Shown: piece after piece, positions 46,137 to 57,793 of the stretch
Layout: each line of letters opens with the position of its first letter
How positions within the stretch are numbered: position 1 is the stretch's first letter
Origin: Bactrocera neohumeralis
Lineage: Eukaryota > Arthropoda > Insecta > Diptera > Tephritidae
Length of the DNA stretch: 64,000 nt
Direction of reading: 5' to 3'
Assembly: GCF_024586455.1 (NCBI RefSeq)
Contig: NC_065920.1
Span: 16,144,144 to 16,208,143, forward strand
Position numbers and translations under genes: made by a program
Notes under the pieces: model-generated
What the model was told of the DNA's origin: nothing
The model's database searches: none
What the model saw: only the letters and a program-made list of their open reading frames with translations

Positions 46137-47560
46137 GTGTACTCCGCCTTGCACATTTTTGTCTCCGGGCTCGAGAGAACCACAAGGAACAAAGAGTTTG
46201 CTGTGGGGATCGAGGAGGTATACAACAACGTTTTGTCGAAAGCGCTAATTACAACTTTAGATAGGCTTGGGATTGGATCAAACCTTAAGTATTTCGTCTT
46301 CAAACTTTTTTGCGATGGAATGATCGTGGCGGAATGAGGTAGTGTTCAGGAACATCGAAAGGTTAGTAGGCACATCCCACAAGGGGAAATTCTCTTGGCA
46401 GCTCTCTGAATCATGGGCGTGAGTGATTTTGTGGGAAAACTTAAGGAAGTCGGTATTTGTCTACACGGACGACGTAGCACGAGCAAATACAGGAGTACCT
46501 CACTACATGGGAGGAACGCGTCTTCGACCTGCTAACAGAGTTAAGTACTATGGGCTAGGATGAGGAAACTCTCGTGGAAACCCCTCATCGAGGAGAGAGC
46601 GAGGAATGCATGGGTTGCTCTATACCACAGCAAGAGAGCCATTGGCAAAAGATGGAGACCAAAGTTAGTTCTTTGGCTCTATGAAACCACAGTTAAGCTT
46701 ATAATGTTCTACTGAACTTTTATTTGGTGGACAGCGCTAGAAAAGACTGGACTCGCGTGTTCAACGGGCTTAGATGACTGCGAGCATGGGCACTCTGGAA
46801 TCGTCACAGACTTTAATTTCAATCCAAATACTTGGAGGTCACCGATCTTAACCCTGTCAGTCGCTTTTCTGCTCACAAAGCTTCGAGGGAGGCATAGGAG
46901 AGGAGGACTCGCTGGAGAAGAAGGACTCAGTGGAGGAGAATAATTTGATAATAGAGAAGGGCGGTAAACCTTTTACGGATGACTCAATGCTTGTGGGATG
47001 AGTTGGTGGATGAGTACATTATCAGGAACTTTCTATCAACTCCAGTTTTAGCCTTCCTGATCATTGTAGCATCTTCCAAGTGGAGGAGGTTGCCATAAAA
47101 GTAGCAGTAGATCTACTACTCCGGACCACAGCTTCTTACAGAGTTCTGGTTACTATCCACTCTGATAGTAGTAGGCAGCGACATTAACATTGGGTTCACT
47201 GACTATACGCTCAAGCCTACAGGATGTCGAGACTCCTTATTTCTAGCATTGATATATTTTATGATTAGACTATTTTGGGTACTTGGCCACAACGGCATTG
47301 CAGGAAACTCACGAGCTTGCTAGGTACTTTAGACTCAGTTACAACGGAATGGCAACGGGTAGGAGCTCCTTTGGTTTTTTGTAGGTCACTACCGAGTTGT
47401 TGCACCAACAAGAATTGATCAACTCAAGATCATTTTGGCTAAGGATAAATCGTAAGAGGTCTGGGAACTCTTCACTCTCAGCAAGGGCCACTTTTCAATG
47501 GTCGTATTGTCCGATCATCTTTAGGTGATTGAATATCGGATGCCAGCTGCATCAATAAAG
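46137..47560 (+). pseudogene. RNase H-bearing LINE fragment, longest plus-strand copy
   Basis: In order on the plus strand: an EEVYNNVLSKALITTLDRLG region (RT motif A area, FLDIEGAFNNV-like in related elements), AEWGSVQEHRKVSRHIPQGE (PQG motif), a damaged YADD region, and LSWKPLIEERARNAWVALYH with KRAIGKRWRPKLVLWLYETT (thumb). Decayed RNase H pieces include a LALGSLTxRS-like motif near 47190 and a WVPGH-like motif near 47275. Frequent stops and frameshifts. The clade call (LOA/I-like) rests on RT plus RNase H. Confidence 0.7.
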
Positions 47561-47814
47561 ATGAACCTTCTTTTTCGGCGATGAAAAACACCTACTCTCA
47601 ACTATTCGACATCCATTTGTAAAAATTAAATACAGGTTCAGGTCGTTTTTTGCCAATAGCTGAGATCCAACTTTCGGATTTTTTTAATTTGATTTCACAA
47701 AGGAACGTACATAACAGACTAAGTGTGATCCGCCGCCATATTGAGAGATCAGCCATCTGCCTAACCCAACCTAACGGTTTCTGTTACAAAAACATGCTTT
47801 AACAAGGTGCTTCC

Positions 47815-48105
47815 GATTATGTAATTGTGGTTTTCCAGATAAAGCGAAATTTTTCCCGTCGAGAAATCTCATTAAATCATTTTTCAAACAAGCCAAAGCT
47901 TGTTCTTCTAAATTGTGAAACTTAAAAGTTTCTTTTCCGATGAGATTTTTTCCCGTCAAAAAATTTCTTTAAACAAATTGAAGGATTCTTATTCCAAATT
48001 TTCAAACTTAAGAGACTTCTTTACATTACGTGTATTTTTCTCGCCGAAAAATCTCATTAAATCCAAGGATTGTTCTTCCAAATTTTGAAACTTAAAAGAT
48101 GTAAA
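47815..48105. repeat. Three-unit degenerate tandem repeat, ~85-105 bp
   Basis: TTTTTCCCGTCGAGAAATCT near 47839, TTTTTTCCCGTCAAAAAATT near 47945 and TTTTTCTCGCCGAAAAATCT near 48034 are each followed about 50 bp later by TTCTTCCAAATTTTGAAACT or a variant (47903, 47989, 48071). No coding or transposon context. Confidence 0.7.
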
Positions 48106-50577
48106 TCACATTCTCTTAGCATTTCGGAAACTTATTTTGCCAATTCCGGGAGGAGTTGACTGTTTAAACCTCAGAGCAGCCTCTTCTATTCGTACTAACT
48201 GTGTTATATGGTGGGCGAATAACGGACTACTAATTTGTAACAGCCTTCGAGGGGCAAAAGGGGTTTCTTTTGAAAAGAAGGAGTCAGCACAATCAAAGGT
48301 TTGGACTGCTGAGAGGAAAATTGTTTACAATTTAGTGTTTGCTATAAAGGGTGGTCACCCTACGCACGCCGCGCCAAAAAAGCAGTCATAAACGCAACCA
48401 TCCACCCCACTGCAACCACAACAACAAAAGCAAAAACAAACGGCAGAGGCAGCAGCAATGACAACAAAGCTGTTAGATGAGGATTGATCGGCCACAACGG
48501 CGCAGTAATAGTGTAACAAGCCATTGCTGGCAATAGCTACAACAACAACAACAACTACTACTACTAAACACACACAGTCGCACTAGTTTTCATAGGACGA
48601 AGTCTACGGATTTTATTGCGCTTTAGTTTGCGCAGTAATAAAAAATTGAAGACGACGACGATGATAAAGACAAATGGAAATAAAATAAATACGAAATACA
48701 AATAAAGCGAATGAATATGAAGCAATAAGAATTAGAAAAATAAGAATTTATGTTAAGCAAAAAATTGCAAATGACGAGGCAAACAGTCGCGCAAAGCAAT
48801 AAAATAAAATCAAATCAAAAGAAGCACCACCACAACAACAGCAACCATTAACGCACTCGCGCAGCGCACGAGCACAACAACAATGACTGCACCACTTAAA
48901 AGCGAAACTGCGCGTCGCTGTTGCTGCTGCTGCGCTCGCTACATTTAAGACAAAATTTTTATGGCCTGTTCTTTTGCCTGTTATTGCTGTAAGTTGCGGC
49001 AATTTCTTGTCGTTGCTGTTATTGCTGCTGACTAGCTGAGTCGCTGGCTGGCGGGCTGCCGGGTTGGCGGGTTGGCGTGCTGGCGCGCTGACTTTAGCTG
49101 TTGCGCCAACTCTCGAGCCCACATTCCACGCTGTTTGCATGCTGGCGTTGTCGTTGTTGCTGCCCCTGTTGTTGTTGCATGAACTATTGCAATTGTGGCA
49201 TGGCTTAGGCAGCGGCAGTTGGGCGCAAGTAGGCGAAGGTGGAGTTAAAAGTCGCAGTTGCAACATAAGGCATCTCCTTCGCAGTGTGTGCACTCCATGA
49301 CATTGCCGCGCGCTTGGCGGCAGCGCTGGTTGCGCCTATCCGACTACCTTGTGAACTTGCGCTTGCCATGCTCAGCGCCTGCCGGCCGTCGCCGCCTGTG
49401 CCGCAACATCAGCAGCTGAAAGACGTTTATGAATATATTTTTACGTAAAAATTTCAATTATAAATGATAAAATAGATTATGATCGTGCCTTTTGCATTTG
49501 TTGTGTTTATTTTGCTTCCCATGTTTCCCCCTGTGTCTTTTTGCGCTCACACATTTTTTCCTTTCTGCCTTTCGCCTTTTTTTGGTTTTATTCGCAATTT
49601 TGCATTTTTCCGATTCTAAGCTTTTTGCCAGCGAGCGCTGGCATTGCGGCTGCGCAAACAAATATGCCAGGACATACATATTTATGATTATGTGACTGCC
49701 GGGATGCTCGAGATGCTAAGGATGCTGGGCATGTCTGAGCGTTGCGGATGAAAGCGGCAGTCGGCAAAGTGTGCGCGCCGCTTTGCGTTGCTGCTTTATG
49801 ACTATTTTACGTGTAACTGTGTGTGTTTGTAGCTTTGAAAAACAACTATTTAGTTATTGCTGTCGCTGTGTTGCTGTTGCTGTCGAGCGACATTTGAGGT
49901 TATGTTCAAGTTTCACTCAATTTTATGACCACGAAACAATGGTTTGACCTTTTGCATTAAATACCGCATGTTCGACAATAATATTTTTATTATTTCTGCT
50001 GCGAATCTATCAAACATGCAATTCACGTCGGCAACGAGCAAGCCATTTTTCTAGCAGCCAACTTAGAACCGTGAACTTGGCATTCTGTACCACGTTTGCC
50101 GAAAAACGCGCTCGACTCCCAACCGGCGCAGTCGGCATAGCACGTTTGCGACACATTTGACCTCATTACAAAAACAACAATGCCATAAAACTTGAACAAA
50201 CAGCTCGCAGCGACAACGTTCCTGCGCTGGGCCTAGCCGCGCATTGACCAACGTTTGGTAAAAGCGGAAGAAAAGAGTATGCACTTAACAACAATTATGA
50301 CAGCGAAACTGCATCACGTGCGAGCGACAACGTACAAGCTGGCATTGTTAATCTATATGCGGACTATAAGAGTAACAAGTTCAATTTTCGGCAACAAACT
50401 ACGACGATTAGAACAAAGTTGCAGAAACGTGCGTGCGAAAAGCAGAACTACTTCGAGGAGGAAGCGGCTAAAGAGCTGTATTATTCCCGAATTCCAAAAG
50501 CCATGCTAAAAGCTATCAAAATATTGTTCAGAAAACATCGTTTTATCCAGACAGATTCTTATAAACCCATGAAAAAC
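48106..50577. other. Non-coding DNA with a GC-rich core
   Basis: 48740-49420 is GC-richer, with GTTGCTGTTGC and GGCGGGTTGGCG-type stretches. The 181-codon minus frame at 48748-49293 is Ser/Asn/Ala/Cys-rich and without a domain. CAACAA runs occur near 48420 and 48540. Possible regulatory or 5' untranslated DNA, not demonstrable. Confidence 0.35.
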
Positions 50578-50665
50578 GGATAAGCTCCAAAAGCTTCGTC
50601 AGGATCGGGAAGGACCTCTCCGAGCCGTTCAATACCAAACGAGATTTCAGACAAGACTTTTTCAC
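50578..50665 (+). pseudogene. RTE-like LINE fragment, short
   Basis: The stretch GAAGGACCTCTCCGAGCCGT and its flanks match, with few differences, the sequence at about 63838-63898 in the longest RTE-like copy (which reads SSVRIGKDLSEPFDTKRGF). Only this small RT piece is present. Confidence 0.75.
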
Positions 50666-50779
50666 TCCGGCTGTCTTCAAAAACACAGAATTCGAGAAGA
50701 GCGTGCCTACGTATGTTTTTGTAGATTGGTGGGTAAAGTGGCTGTCTAACGTCGCACCTAGGCGTTTAGGAGACCCATT

Positions 50780-51345
50780 GTGAAACCATCGGGCCTAAAC
50801 TCACTCTATTATGTCCTCTCTGAACCAGCTCGTGCTTCTGCTGAAGTCAAAGCTTTGCACTTGCATAGAAGATGTTTTATAGTCTCCTTTTCTTCTACCT
50901 CCTATCAGCTTCTACAATATTTAATATATGGTATATTAGTTGTTCAGGCATGTCTAACAACTAGACAGTGACTTCTTAGGCTTTCTTTAATTGCTGTGAA
51001 CTCCCCTTGGAAGACGCTGCAGTAGTCTGGTAGTCGGAAGGTGATTCTGATATCTAATTTTGCTGCAAAGACACCACCTCATACTCGATATCTAGTTTGA
51101 AACCATGATGTTTATCCCTGGGTCTCTGTACACCTAACCTCTTTCCCACTCTTCTCTGTAAGAGAACACAATTTTGAGAACCGAATTTAGGTTATATTCT
51201 GTAAGATTTCGAAAATCCGTGGGTTTGTGTAGAAACAGGAACTTACTAAGTATCTTAGAATGTCCTTTCCCACCATCCTTTTGCAGATGTAATGTCTTGT
51301 AGCTGCTTTCTTTACCCTAGTGTCTATGAAAGCTTCCTGTCTAAA
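50780..51345 (-). pseudogene. RNase H-bearing LINE fragment, antisense
   Basis: From high to low coordinate, the minus strand gives AFIDTRVKKAATRHYICKRM (thumb region) and later GGVFAAKLDIRITFRLPDYC and SVFQGEFTAIKESL (RNase H, with the conserved SVFQAE-like word). The tail is EKETIKHLLCKCKALTSA, which fits the E...H.LC.C post-RNase H motif. Small frameshifts separate the blocks. Confidence 0.75.
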
Positions 51346-51399
51346 CTTAGTCCCTGGTTTCTTGCCGAATTAAGAGACAGCAGTACCCCAAAGCTGTAG

Positions 51400-51480
51400 C
51401 CACCGGAGGAAGCAGAGGAAGAAGAAGACCTCCACTCCGTTGTAAAAAACAGGTGGAGAAGGATTTGAATCTAACAACTT
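51400..51480 (+). pseudogene. Possible RTE-like ORF C-terminal scrap
   Basis: Plus-strand translation RGRRRPPLRCKKQVEKDLNL resembles the GRGRPPLRWKDQVEKDL-type C-terminal end known from insect RTE-like polyproteins. It is very short, so the assignment is tentative. Confidence 0.4.
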
Positions 51481-52828
51481 TTTATTCTTTGTTAAGATCC
51501 AGAGAAGTGGAAATAATACGTCTCCTAGAGGTGTACGGATTTGGACAGATCTGCACATCGGAGAAGCTCATAGCGTTAATATTTTTTACCTGTTCATGAG
51601 ATTCGGAAAGGCTCAAATCTTTAATGTCCTTGTTAATTATAGTTTTATTTCCTATAAAAGGAAATCGCTTTAAAATATCGCCTTGTTTTTGTTTCGGGTT
51701 TTCAAACTACACAAACTCGTGTTGACATACCGTCGATGGGAGGTCAAAGACTCAACGACTCGGTCGCTCACATCCCGCACGAAATATAATTGACTTGAGA
51801 AAGCTGTCTGTAGGCGCTGCGTTTTCTCACTCTGGCTAACAGCCGCAACTGTAATTACGTCATAGCAGCGTTAAATACGATGTTCAAGCCCAAACCGAAC
51901 GAGTTCCGTCACCGAAACATGGATCAAGTTGTATGGCTTTCACATAGCAAACCTGTTCTGAAGCAGGCGAAGACTATCCTATTGACCGAAAAGCTATTGT
52001 CCACAGTGTTTTGTAATTCACAATGTGTATGATTTGGAGATATTTACTTATTGGAATAATCGAAGAGATGTCAAGCAAATCCTGACATTGTAATGAAATA
52101 ATTTTCTGCGCCATATTAAGTTATAAACTTCCATTAAAAATAATAAACTAATACAAGTTGGTCTAATCAATTTCTGAAACAATAAAACAGTGACATCTAC
52201 CGTCAAACCGAAGCCTAAAAATAACTGTTGAGTATACGCTGCATTCTACATTTTTATTGTCTTAAAGCCGCATATATTTTTAGCCACACTCTCATTGGAT
52301 CGCTATGTGAGTTCTAATAAAATTTAAAAGCCGTAAATAAATGGCGAAATTCCAGCACAAATGTCCGCCCATTCAGTCTGATAGACACATAAAAATATTT
52401 GCAAATGCCAAAATCGATGTAATGGCACATATACACATCCACACATCACATAACTCACCGCCAATTGGTCAAATGAGACACTTGATGCATACAAACATAT
52501 GTACGCGTACATTAAGTATATATGTAAACACAATTTACATATGTCTTTTATGTAACATGGCATTCAATACTTATTGTCAGTCGTAATAGTAAAGTCTGCA
52601 GCAAGCGGTCAAAAACACCTACGATTTTTGCATGTGGGCGCCGAAATTTGATTTGGCGATAATGAAGCAGAAAATATATTGGGTATAATATACTGGCATG
52701 TATGTATGTGTGTATGTACTTTTAAGTACTTTAAAGTAATTGTCAATATAAAAAATGCATTAGCTCAAGTACGCCGCAAAGAATCAGGCTAGTAAGAAAA
52801 TGAAATAATCATTTCATCATTTACAGAT
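51481..52828. other. Non-coding DNA
   Basis: CATA/CACA-like stretch at 52425-52500 and TATGTATG near 52700; nothing else recognised on either strand. Confidence 0.4.
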
Positions 52829-53072
52829 CTTTCTTATACCCTAAACAGGGTATATTAAGTTTGTCACGAAGTTTGTGACACCCATAAGGAAACGTCGGAT
52901 ACCCTAAAAAGTATATATATGTACATGAATAATCAGCATGACGAGCTTAGTCGATTTATCCTTGTCCGTCTGTCTGTATATACGCGAACTAATTCCTCAG
53001 TTCTCCCCGATAAGCTACTCTTTGGTCGGAACCACCGATATCGGAACACTATAGGTTATACCTGCCATAGAA
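52829..53072 (+). repeat. ~154-bp tandem-repeat element, copy 10, 5' half
   Basis: Well-preserved 5' end: ttataccctaaacagggtat (palindromic), then attaagtttgtcacgaagtt, the unique block with catgacgagcttagtcgatt and cttgtccgtctgtctgtata, and the start of the first repeat unit. It stops at about 53072, where a LINE reverse-transcriptase fragment begins. Confidence 0.88.
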
Positions 53073-53076
53073 ACCC

Positions 53077-53700
53077 TGCAGGCTGGAATACTTTCCCTAC
53101 TGATTTGGATCCTGCTGGTAAATGATCTACTAAAAGACCTCGAAGGCTGTCGGGTGATGGCCTACACCGACGACGCTGCCGTTATGGTAAAAGGAAAGTT
53201 TCTCAATACCGTCTATAGACTTTGTGAATAGGGAGACGACGCTAGATAAGTGGCGCACTGAGCTTTTCTAATAAAATTTTTTTAGGAAGTATGTATACGG
53301 ATAGAAGAGAAGGTTGGAGTTGGAGTTTTATGAATGGAGCTCTCCATCAATCTTTGCTTTAGGTTCTCAGACCACTGTAGTGTTTTTTCAGGCAGAAGTT
53401 GCTGCTATTAAGATGGCGGTAGACTTACTGCGACGAATAGCAACCTCTTTCACTTCGGCAGCAGAGCGGCAATACTAGCACTGGGCTCGCTAACTATGCG
53501 CTCAAGGCGAGTCAAGAAGCGTGTGTCCTCCTTAGGAATTAAATTATTTCATCATCAGTCTCGTTTGGGTGCCTGGCCATATCGCAAGCGCTGGTAACTG
53601 CAAAGCCGATGAGCTACGCAAAAGGGGGTACTATTGCCCCGCTTACATCGGAATGGGACTGAGTATTTATAAAATTACTATAGGTAAGGTTAGGTTAAGT
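53077..53700 (+). pseudogene. RNase H-bearing LINE fragment: YADD box joined to RNase H
   Basis: The plus strand reads LQAGILSLLIWILLVNDLLK and then DLEGCRVMAYTDDAAVMVKG, the RT catalytic box (YTDD in place of YADD). About 100 bp later it jumps to RNase H: a SDHCSVF word, SRAAILALGSLTMRSRRVKK, and WVPGHIASAGNCKADELRKR in a shifted frame. The thumb and connector are deleted. Stops and frameshifts are present. Confidence 0.75.
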
Positions 53701-53869
53701 CAATAGACTAATTACTGGTGAGGTCACGAATAATCCCACTTGAACTGTTAGAGACGGTTATTCGTTGTTATGCCCAGAACTCCTAGGTGCGGATCAATAA
53801 GAGCGTCGCATATCGACAAAACGCTTAGAGCCTGCTTCAAAAATATTGAGGCGGCTAATAGCAATTCCA

Positions 53870-54310
53870 GCTAATTCGTCGCTTTCGTGAAAAGTGTGGC
53901 AACATAGACGCCTTAGCCTGGCGAAAGCTGGACATTGGAGGAAAAAGTGCCGAGTTCCTTACTGCAACTTATACAAGTAGCGTCCTCCAAAATCTTTAAT
54001 CTCACCGCGTGAATGCCAACAGGACGTGTCCAGTTAGGATGCATATCATTGCAGCGTTGCGTGCCTTGCTAAGAGCTAGCAATTCAATAAACCTTTTTAC
54101 GATCCACTCTTGGCCAGAAGTCTTTTGCAACATCACAAGTTCTTGTTGCTGACTACCGCTTGAGGAGCTCGTGCGAACCGCATTGATCCAGTGAACGAAT
54201 ACACGAAGACAGGGAAACCCCTGCTCATTCCCAACCTGATGAAATTTGGGGATGGGTGTCTTTTCTTGCAAGCTGATCGACTTTACAACTTCTGACGATT
54301 CTTGGCCTTT
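53870..54310 (-). pseudogene. RNase H-bearing LINE 3' fragment, antisense
   Basis: The minus strand shows KRFIELLALSKARN, then ICILTGHVLLAFTR (LTGH motif located after RNase H), then a decayed Cys/His tail. It has no RT portion. Sequence just upstream on the plus strand (53700-53870) could be its 3' UTR. Confidence 0.6.
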
Positions 54311-54659
54311 CTTGGAAGCTCATTGGCTTTATAACTTCCGACGATTCCACCATGGCAAAGCACCCAAACAAATTTAATACGGAAGTAGCTTGATAGACTA
54401 GTTAGAACTCACTGTCAGCGAGCTCAAAGCCTGTATAGCAGCTCTGCTATCGGAGTGGATGCATACCTGCCTAAAAGAACTCGCACTTTGGAGAAGAACA
54501 TCTAGATCCTACCTTGCTGGTCACCACTTTTGCTTGAAAGACACTATAGTGGTAAAGATTTTATGGAGAGAGGTACCGCGACGCAGTGGTCCAAAATATG
54601 GTATAAAATTAATAGGTAGAAACAAATAATGTGAAATTATTAAAAAAAAACCAGAAAAA

Positions 54660-54970
54660 TTATACCCTTCACAAATACAAAGAAAATGGATTTTCATATA
54701 AGGACTTGACTTTGACAGGTCAGTTTGTATGTCAGCTACTGCTATAATGGACCGATATCGGCAGTTCCGACAAATGAGCAGCTTCTTTGGGAGAGAAGGA
54801 CGTGGCCAAAATTTCAAATCGATATCTCAAAAACTGAGGGACTAATTCGCCGACGGACATGGCTAAATCGATCCAGCTCGTCGTATAAATATTAAATAAG
54901 GCCTCCGAAGATTCCTTTTGGGTGTTACAAACTTCATGGCAACTGAATACACCCTGTTCAGAGTATAAAA
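54660..54970 (-). repeat. ~154-bp tandem-repeat element, copy 11, one-unit form
   Basis: A compact copy in reverse orientation. It has ttatacccttcacaaataca at one side, a single unit (ggtcagtttgtatgtcagct), the unique block (gacaaatgagcagcttcttt, gctaaatcgatccagctcgt) and the palindromic end CACCCTGTTCAGAGTATAAA. It shows that unit number varies between copies from one to five. Confidence 0.88.
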
Positions 54971-56079
54971 AACGACCAGTACAAGCCGAACTGAGCTCGC
55001 CTTTACTTCAGCTTTTCCTCTTTTTATGTCCTCTCCAATGCCACATTAATGAACGTAGCTTTATGAACACCACAACCAAAAAGGAATGCAAAATAAAACT
55101 TCAATTGAACACCACAACCTTGACATAGCGAGCTTGCGAGCCAGCAGCGGCAGCAAGACAACAAAGAATAAACCAATCAGAAAACACGCCGCTAAAAACT
55201 GTCAAAGCTAAGCGCAGCGACCAATAAACACGGGAAAGGAAGTGTTGCATGAAATCCACGCGGATTATTATGTTATGTGCTGCAGCTTGGATACCTACCT
55301 GCGCGGTTGCGCGACAGCTCGCATGTAACGCCGCGCATGCGTCCTTTGTGCCGCCGTTTAGCTGTCTCCACACACCAGCCGTTCAGCCGTCAGCCGCTTG
55401 ACACTATTTTATAAATTGTTTTGCTTACTATTTGTAGGTGTTATGCGCAAATTTCGCTCCACTGGCCGCACACAATTCGTAAACGTCTCCGATTGCGGCA
55501 CGTATGCTCATTTCGACTGTTGCGGCTCGACTCGTTCGGATTTGGCATGGCGTGTGTTGTTTGGGGAAAATGGCGATGGTGACGGTGTTGGCGGCCGCTC
55601 GGCGTGATAGATGTCTCAGTTGTCTCAGCAAACGACAACAACAGAAATTAATTTATTAAATACTACTCAGTTTGATTTAACAACACACATAACGTGCACC
55701 AACGCGCACGACAACAACAATAACAGCAGACGCGCGCGCTTCGAGGTGTGAGTGCAACAGCGCCGGCGATGCTGTGTGCGCCTGCGCGCGCTCTACAAAC
55801 GAGGTGTATGGAATTATCACCGCGGAGGGAGCGCGTATTAGCAGCAATCCAGCGCCGTATCGTACGTACGTTTGTTTGAAGAAGTGTAGCAATCGTTCGC
55901 CAGATTTGCATTAGATTACAGCACATCAAGGCGGCTTAGCTGAATGCGCGACACGACGACCACGGCGGTTACATGTGTATGTGCGTGATGCTGTGCGCTG
56001 CGGCCACCACTCAAATAAGCAGCGAGTACATTTGTTTGGGCATAGAACTTAAGCAGATTTTTGCTTATCATTTATTTTT
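54971..56079. other. Non-coding DNA with a GC-rich core
   Basis: 55270-55930 is GC-rich, with CpG-containing words and short domain-free frames on both strands. Could be regulatory DNA, but nothing specific supports it. Confidence 0.35.
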
Positions 56080-56955
56080 ATACCCCCAACAGCAGATATT
56101 AAGTTCGCCACGAAGTGCTTGTATCAGAAGCTTTTTCATTTGTCGAGATATCTCAACGAAATTTGGCATGTGTTATTGTCCAACCCTATAGTGCAATCTC
56201 TGAAGAAATTGTTGACATCGGATCACTATAGCTTATAGCTGTCATACAAATTGAACAATCGAAATCAAGTACTTGTTTGAAAAACTTTTTCAATTGACGA
56301 GATATCTTCACTAAATTTAGCATGGATTATTGCCAAACACAATAGTGCAATCTCCGAAGAAATTGTTGAGATCGGATGACTATGGCATATAGCGGTCATA
56401 CAAACTAATCGTTCAGTTCTTGTATGAAAAACTTTTTTATTTAACAAGATATCTTTACAAAATTTGACATAGTTTATTGTCCCAAGCAACTCTACAATCT
56501 CCGCAGAATTTTTGTGATCGGACCACTATACGAGTAACTTATAGCTGCCATACAAACTAGTGTTTCAAAATTTAGTCCTTGTACAGAAAACTTTTTCATT
56601 TAGAAAGATATCTTCATGAAATTTTACATAGATTATTGCCTAAGGAAACTCTACAATATCCGCAGAAATTGTTCAAATCGGAACACTATAGCTTATAGCT
56701 GTCATACAAACTGACCGATCGAAAACAAGTGCTTGTATGGGAAGCCGTTTCTTTCGACGAGATATCTTCATGAAATTTGACATAGATTATTGCCTAAGGA
56801 AACTCTACAAAATACCCAGAAATTATTCAGATCGGACCACTATAACATATAGCTGTCATACAAACTCAACGATGAAAAATAGGATAAATATTTGTTCAAG
56901 CACATATGAAGGGCATTAAGCTTCGGTGCAGCCGAAGTTAACATTTTTTTCGTAT
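56080..56955 (+). repeat. ~154-bp tandem-repeat element, copy 12, five units, intact 3' end
   Basis: Forward orientation. The 5' end is degraded (tttttatacccccaacagca, ttaagttcgccacgaagt) and fused directly to the repeats. The gctgtcatacaaactga-like core recurs near 56234, 56389, 56540, 56693 and 56847 (intervals 151-155 bp). The 3' end is gaagggcattaag, stem CTTCGG-tgcag-CCGAAG, gttaac and a T-run. Confidence 0.9.
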
Positions 56956-57678
56956 CTTTTGTATTTTTTTCTTCGTTTTAATTCATTTACTGATGTGAAT
57001 TTGAATTTCGTGTGAAAGTCAACAAATGCGTACAATTTAAGCCTTCAGGATAATATGAGCGGCAGCGCATCTACACAAGCGCTCGTCGTGTACAGCTGTG
57101 AGCAAGTACGCGCACATACATGTGTCTGAATTAGAGTGCTAGTGCTATCGGCTACATACTCGTATACTTACCGGTCGCAGTGCTGTTTGCGCGTTCGCTT
57201 GCAGGTACATGTTATTGAATTTATGTGGCCAGGAGCGCGTATTTATCAAAGTGATAAATGGTCGGCATGAGCGCGGTAGTGCAGGAAATCGTATACTGTC
57301 GTTTAATTAAAGCGCTTTGCTTACAGAAATACTTGCTAACCTTAGGCGAGTTGATTGTTGCGGTTTTCTTGCTTTTGTTTTTGTTCTTGTTTTGTTTTGT
57401 GTTGCATGTGGAGCAAACATTTGTTAATTTTATTGCGTTTACATTAGTTGCTTGTAATATTAAACGTGGCGGAGTTCAATTAAACAGCTTACATATTTTC
57501 GTTCAAAATACATTTTGTTGTTGTTGTTAAATACTTAATGGTAGTATGTGCACTTAATAAATAGCCCTTCACCTTGCAATTGCTTGAGTTGTGGTCAGTA
57601 AAGGTGAAGCTTAAATTAAAATTGAAAAAAATCGTAGGCGAACATTGAATGTTGGGTTAATACTATAGTGACACAGGC
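56956..57678. other. 3' flank of RalGAPB and intergenic DNA
   Basis: Downstream of the RalGAPB stop codon on the minus strand. A minus-strand AATAAA (plus TTTATT near 57428-57433) lies about 250 bp past the stop and is a candidate polyadenylation signal. It is short enough to occur by chance in AT-rich DNA. Confidence 0.35.
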
Positions 57679-57793
57679 CTAGATGGCGCTTTTAAAGAGA
57701 TGTGCCAGCAATTCCGGTTCACTCAAATCCATTTTGTATTTCTGGACTATGTCCTGTACTTTGAGTCTTCGGCGCACGTGTGGCGGTTGGTGG
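57679..57793 (-). CDS. RalGAPB: RalGAPB terminal exon
   Basis: The acceptor is cgctaaaag|CC. The exon completes the split Asn codon and encodes HQPPHVRRRLKVQDIVQKYK followed by MDLSEPELLAHLFKSAI, then TAG at 57681-57679. The same helix-rich ending is characteristic of the RALGAPB C-terminus. Confidence 0.9.

Noticed and set aside
48748..49293. 181-codon minus-strand open frame
   Set aside because: Ser/Asn/Ala/Cys-rich, tied to CAA/TGC-type repeats and GC-rich stretches, with no domain, splice context or start context.
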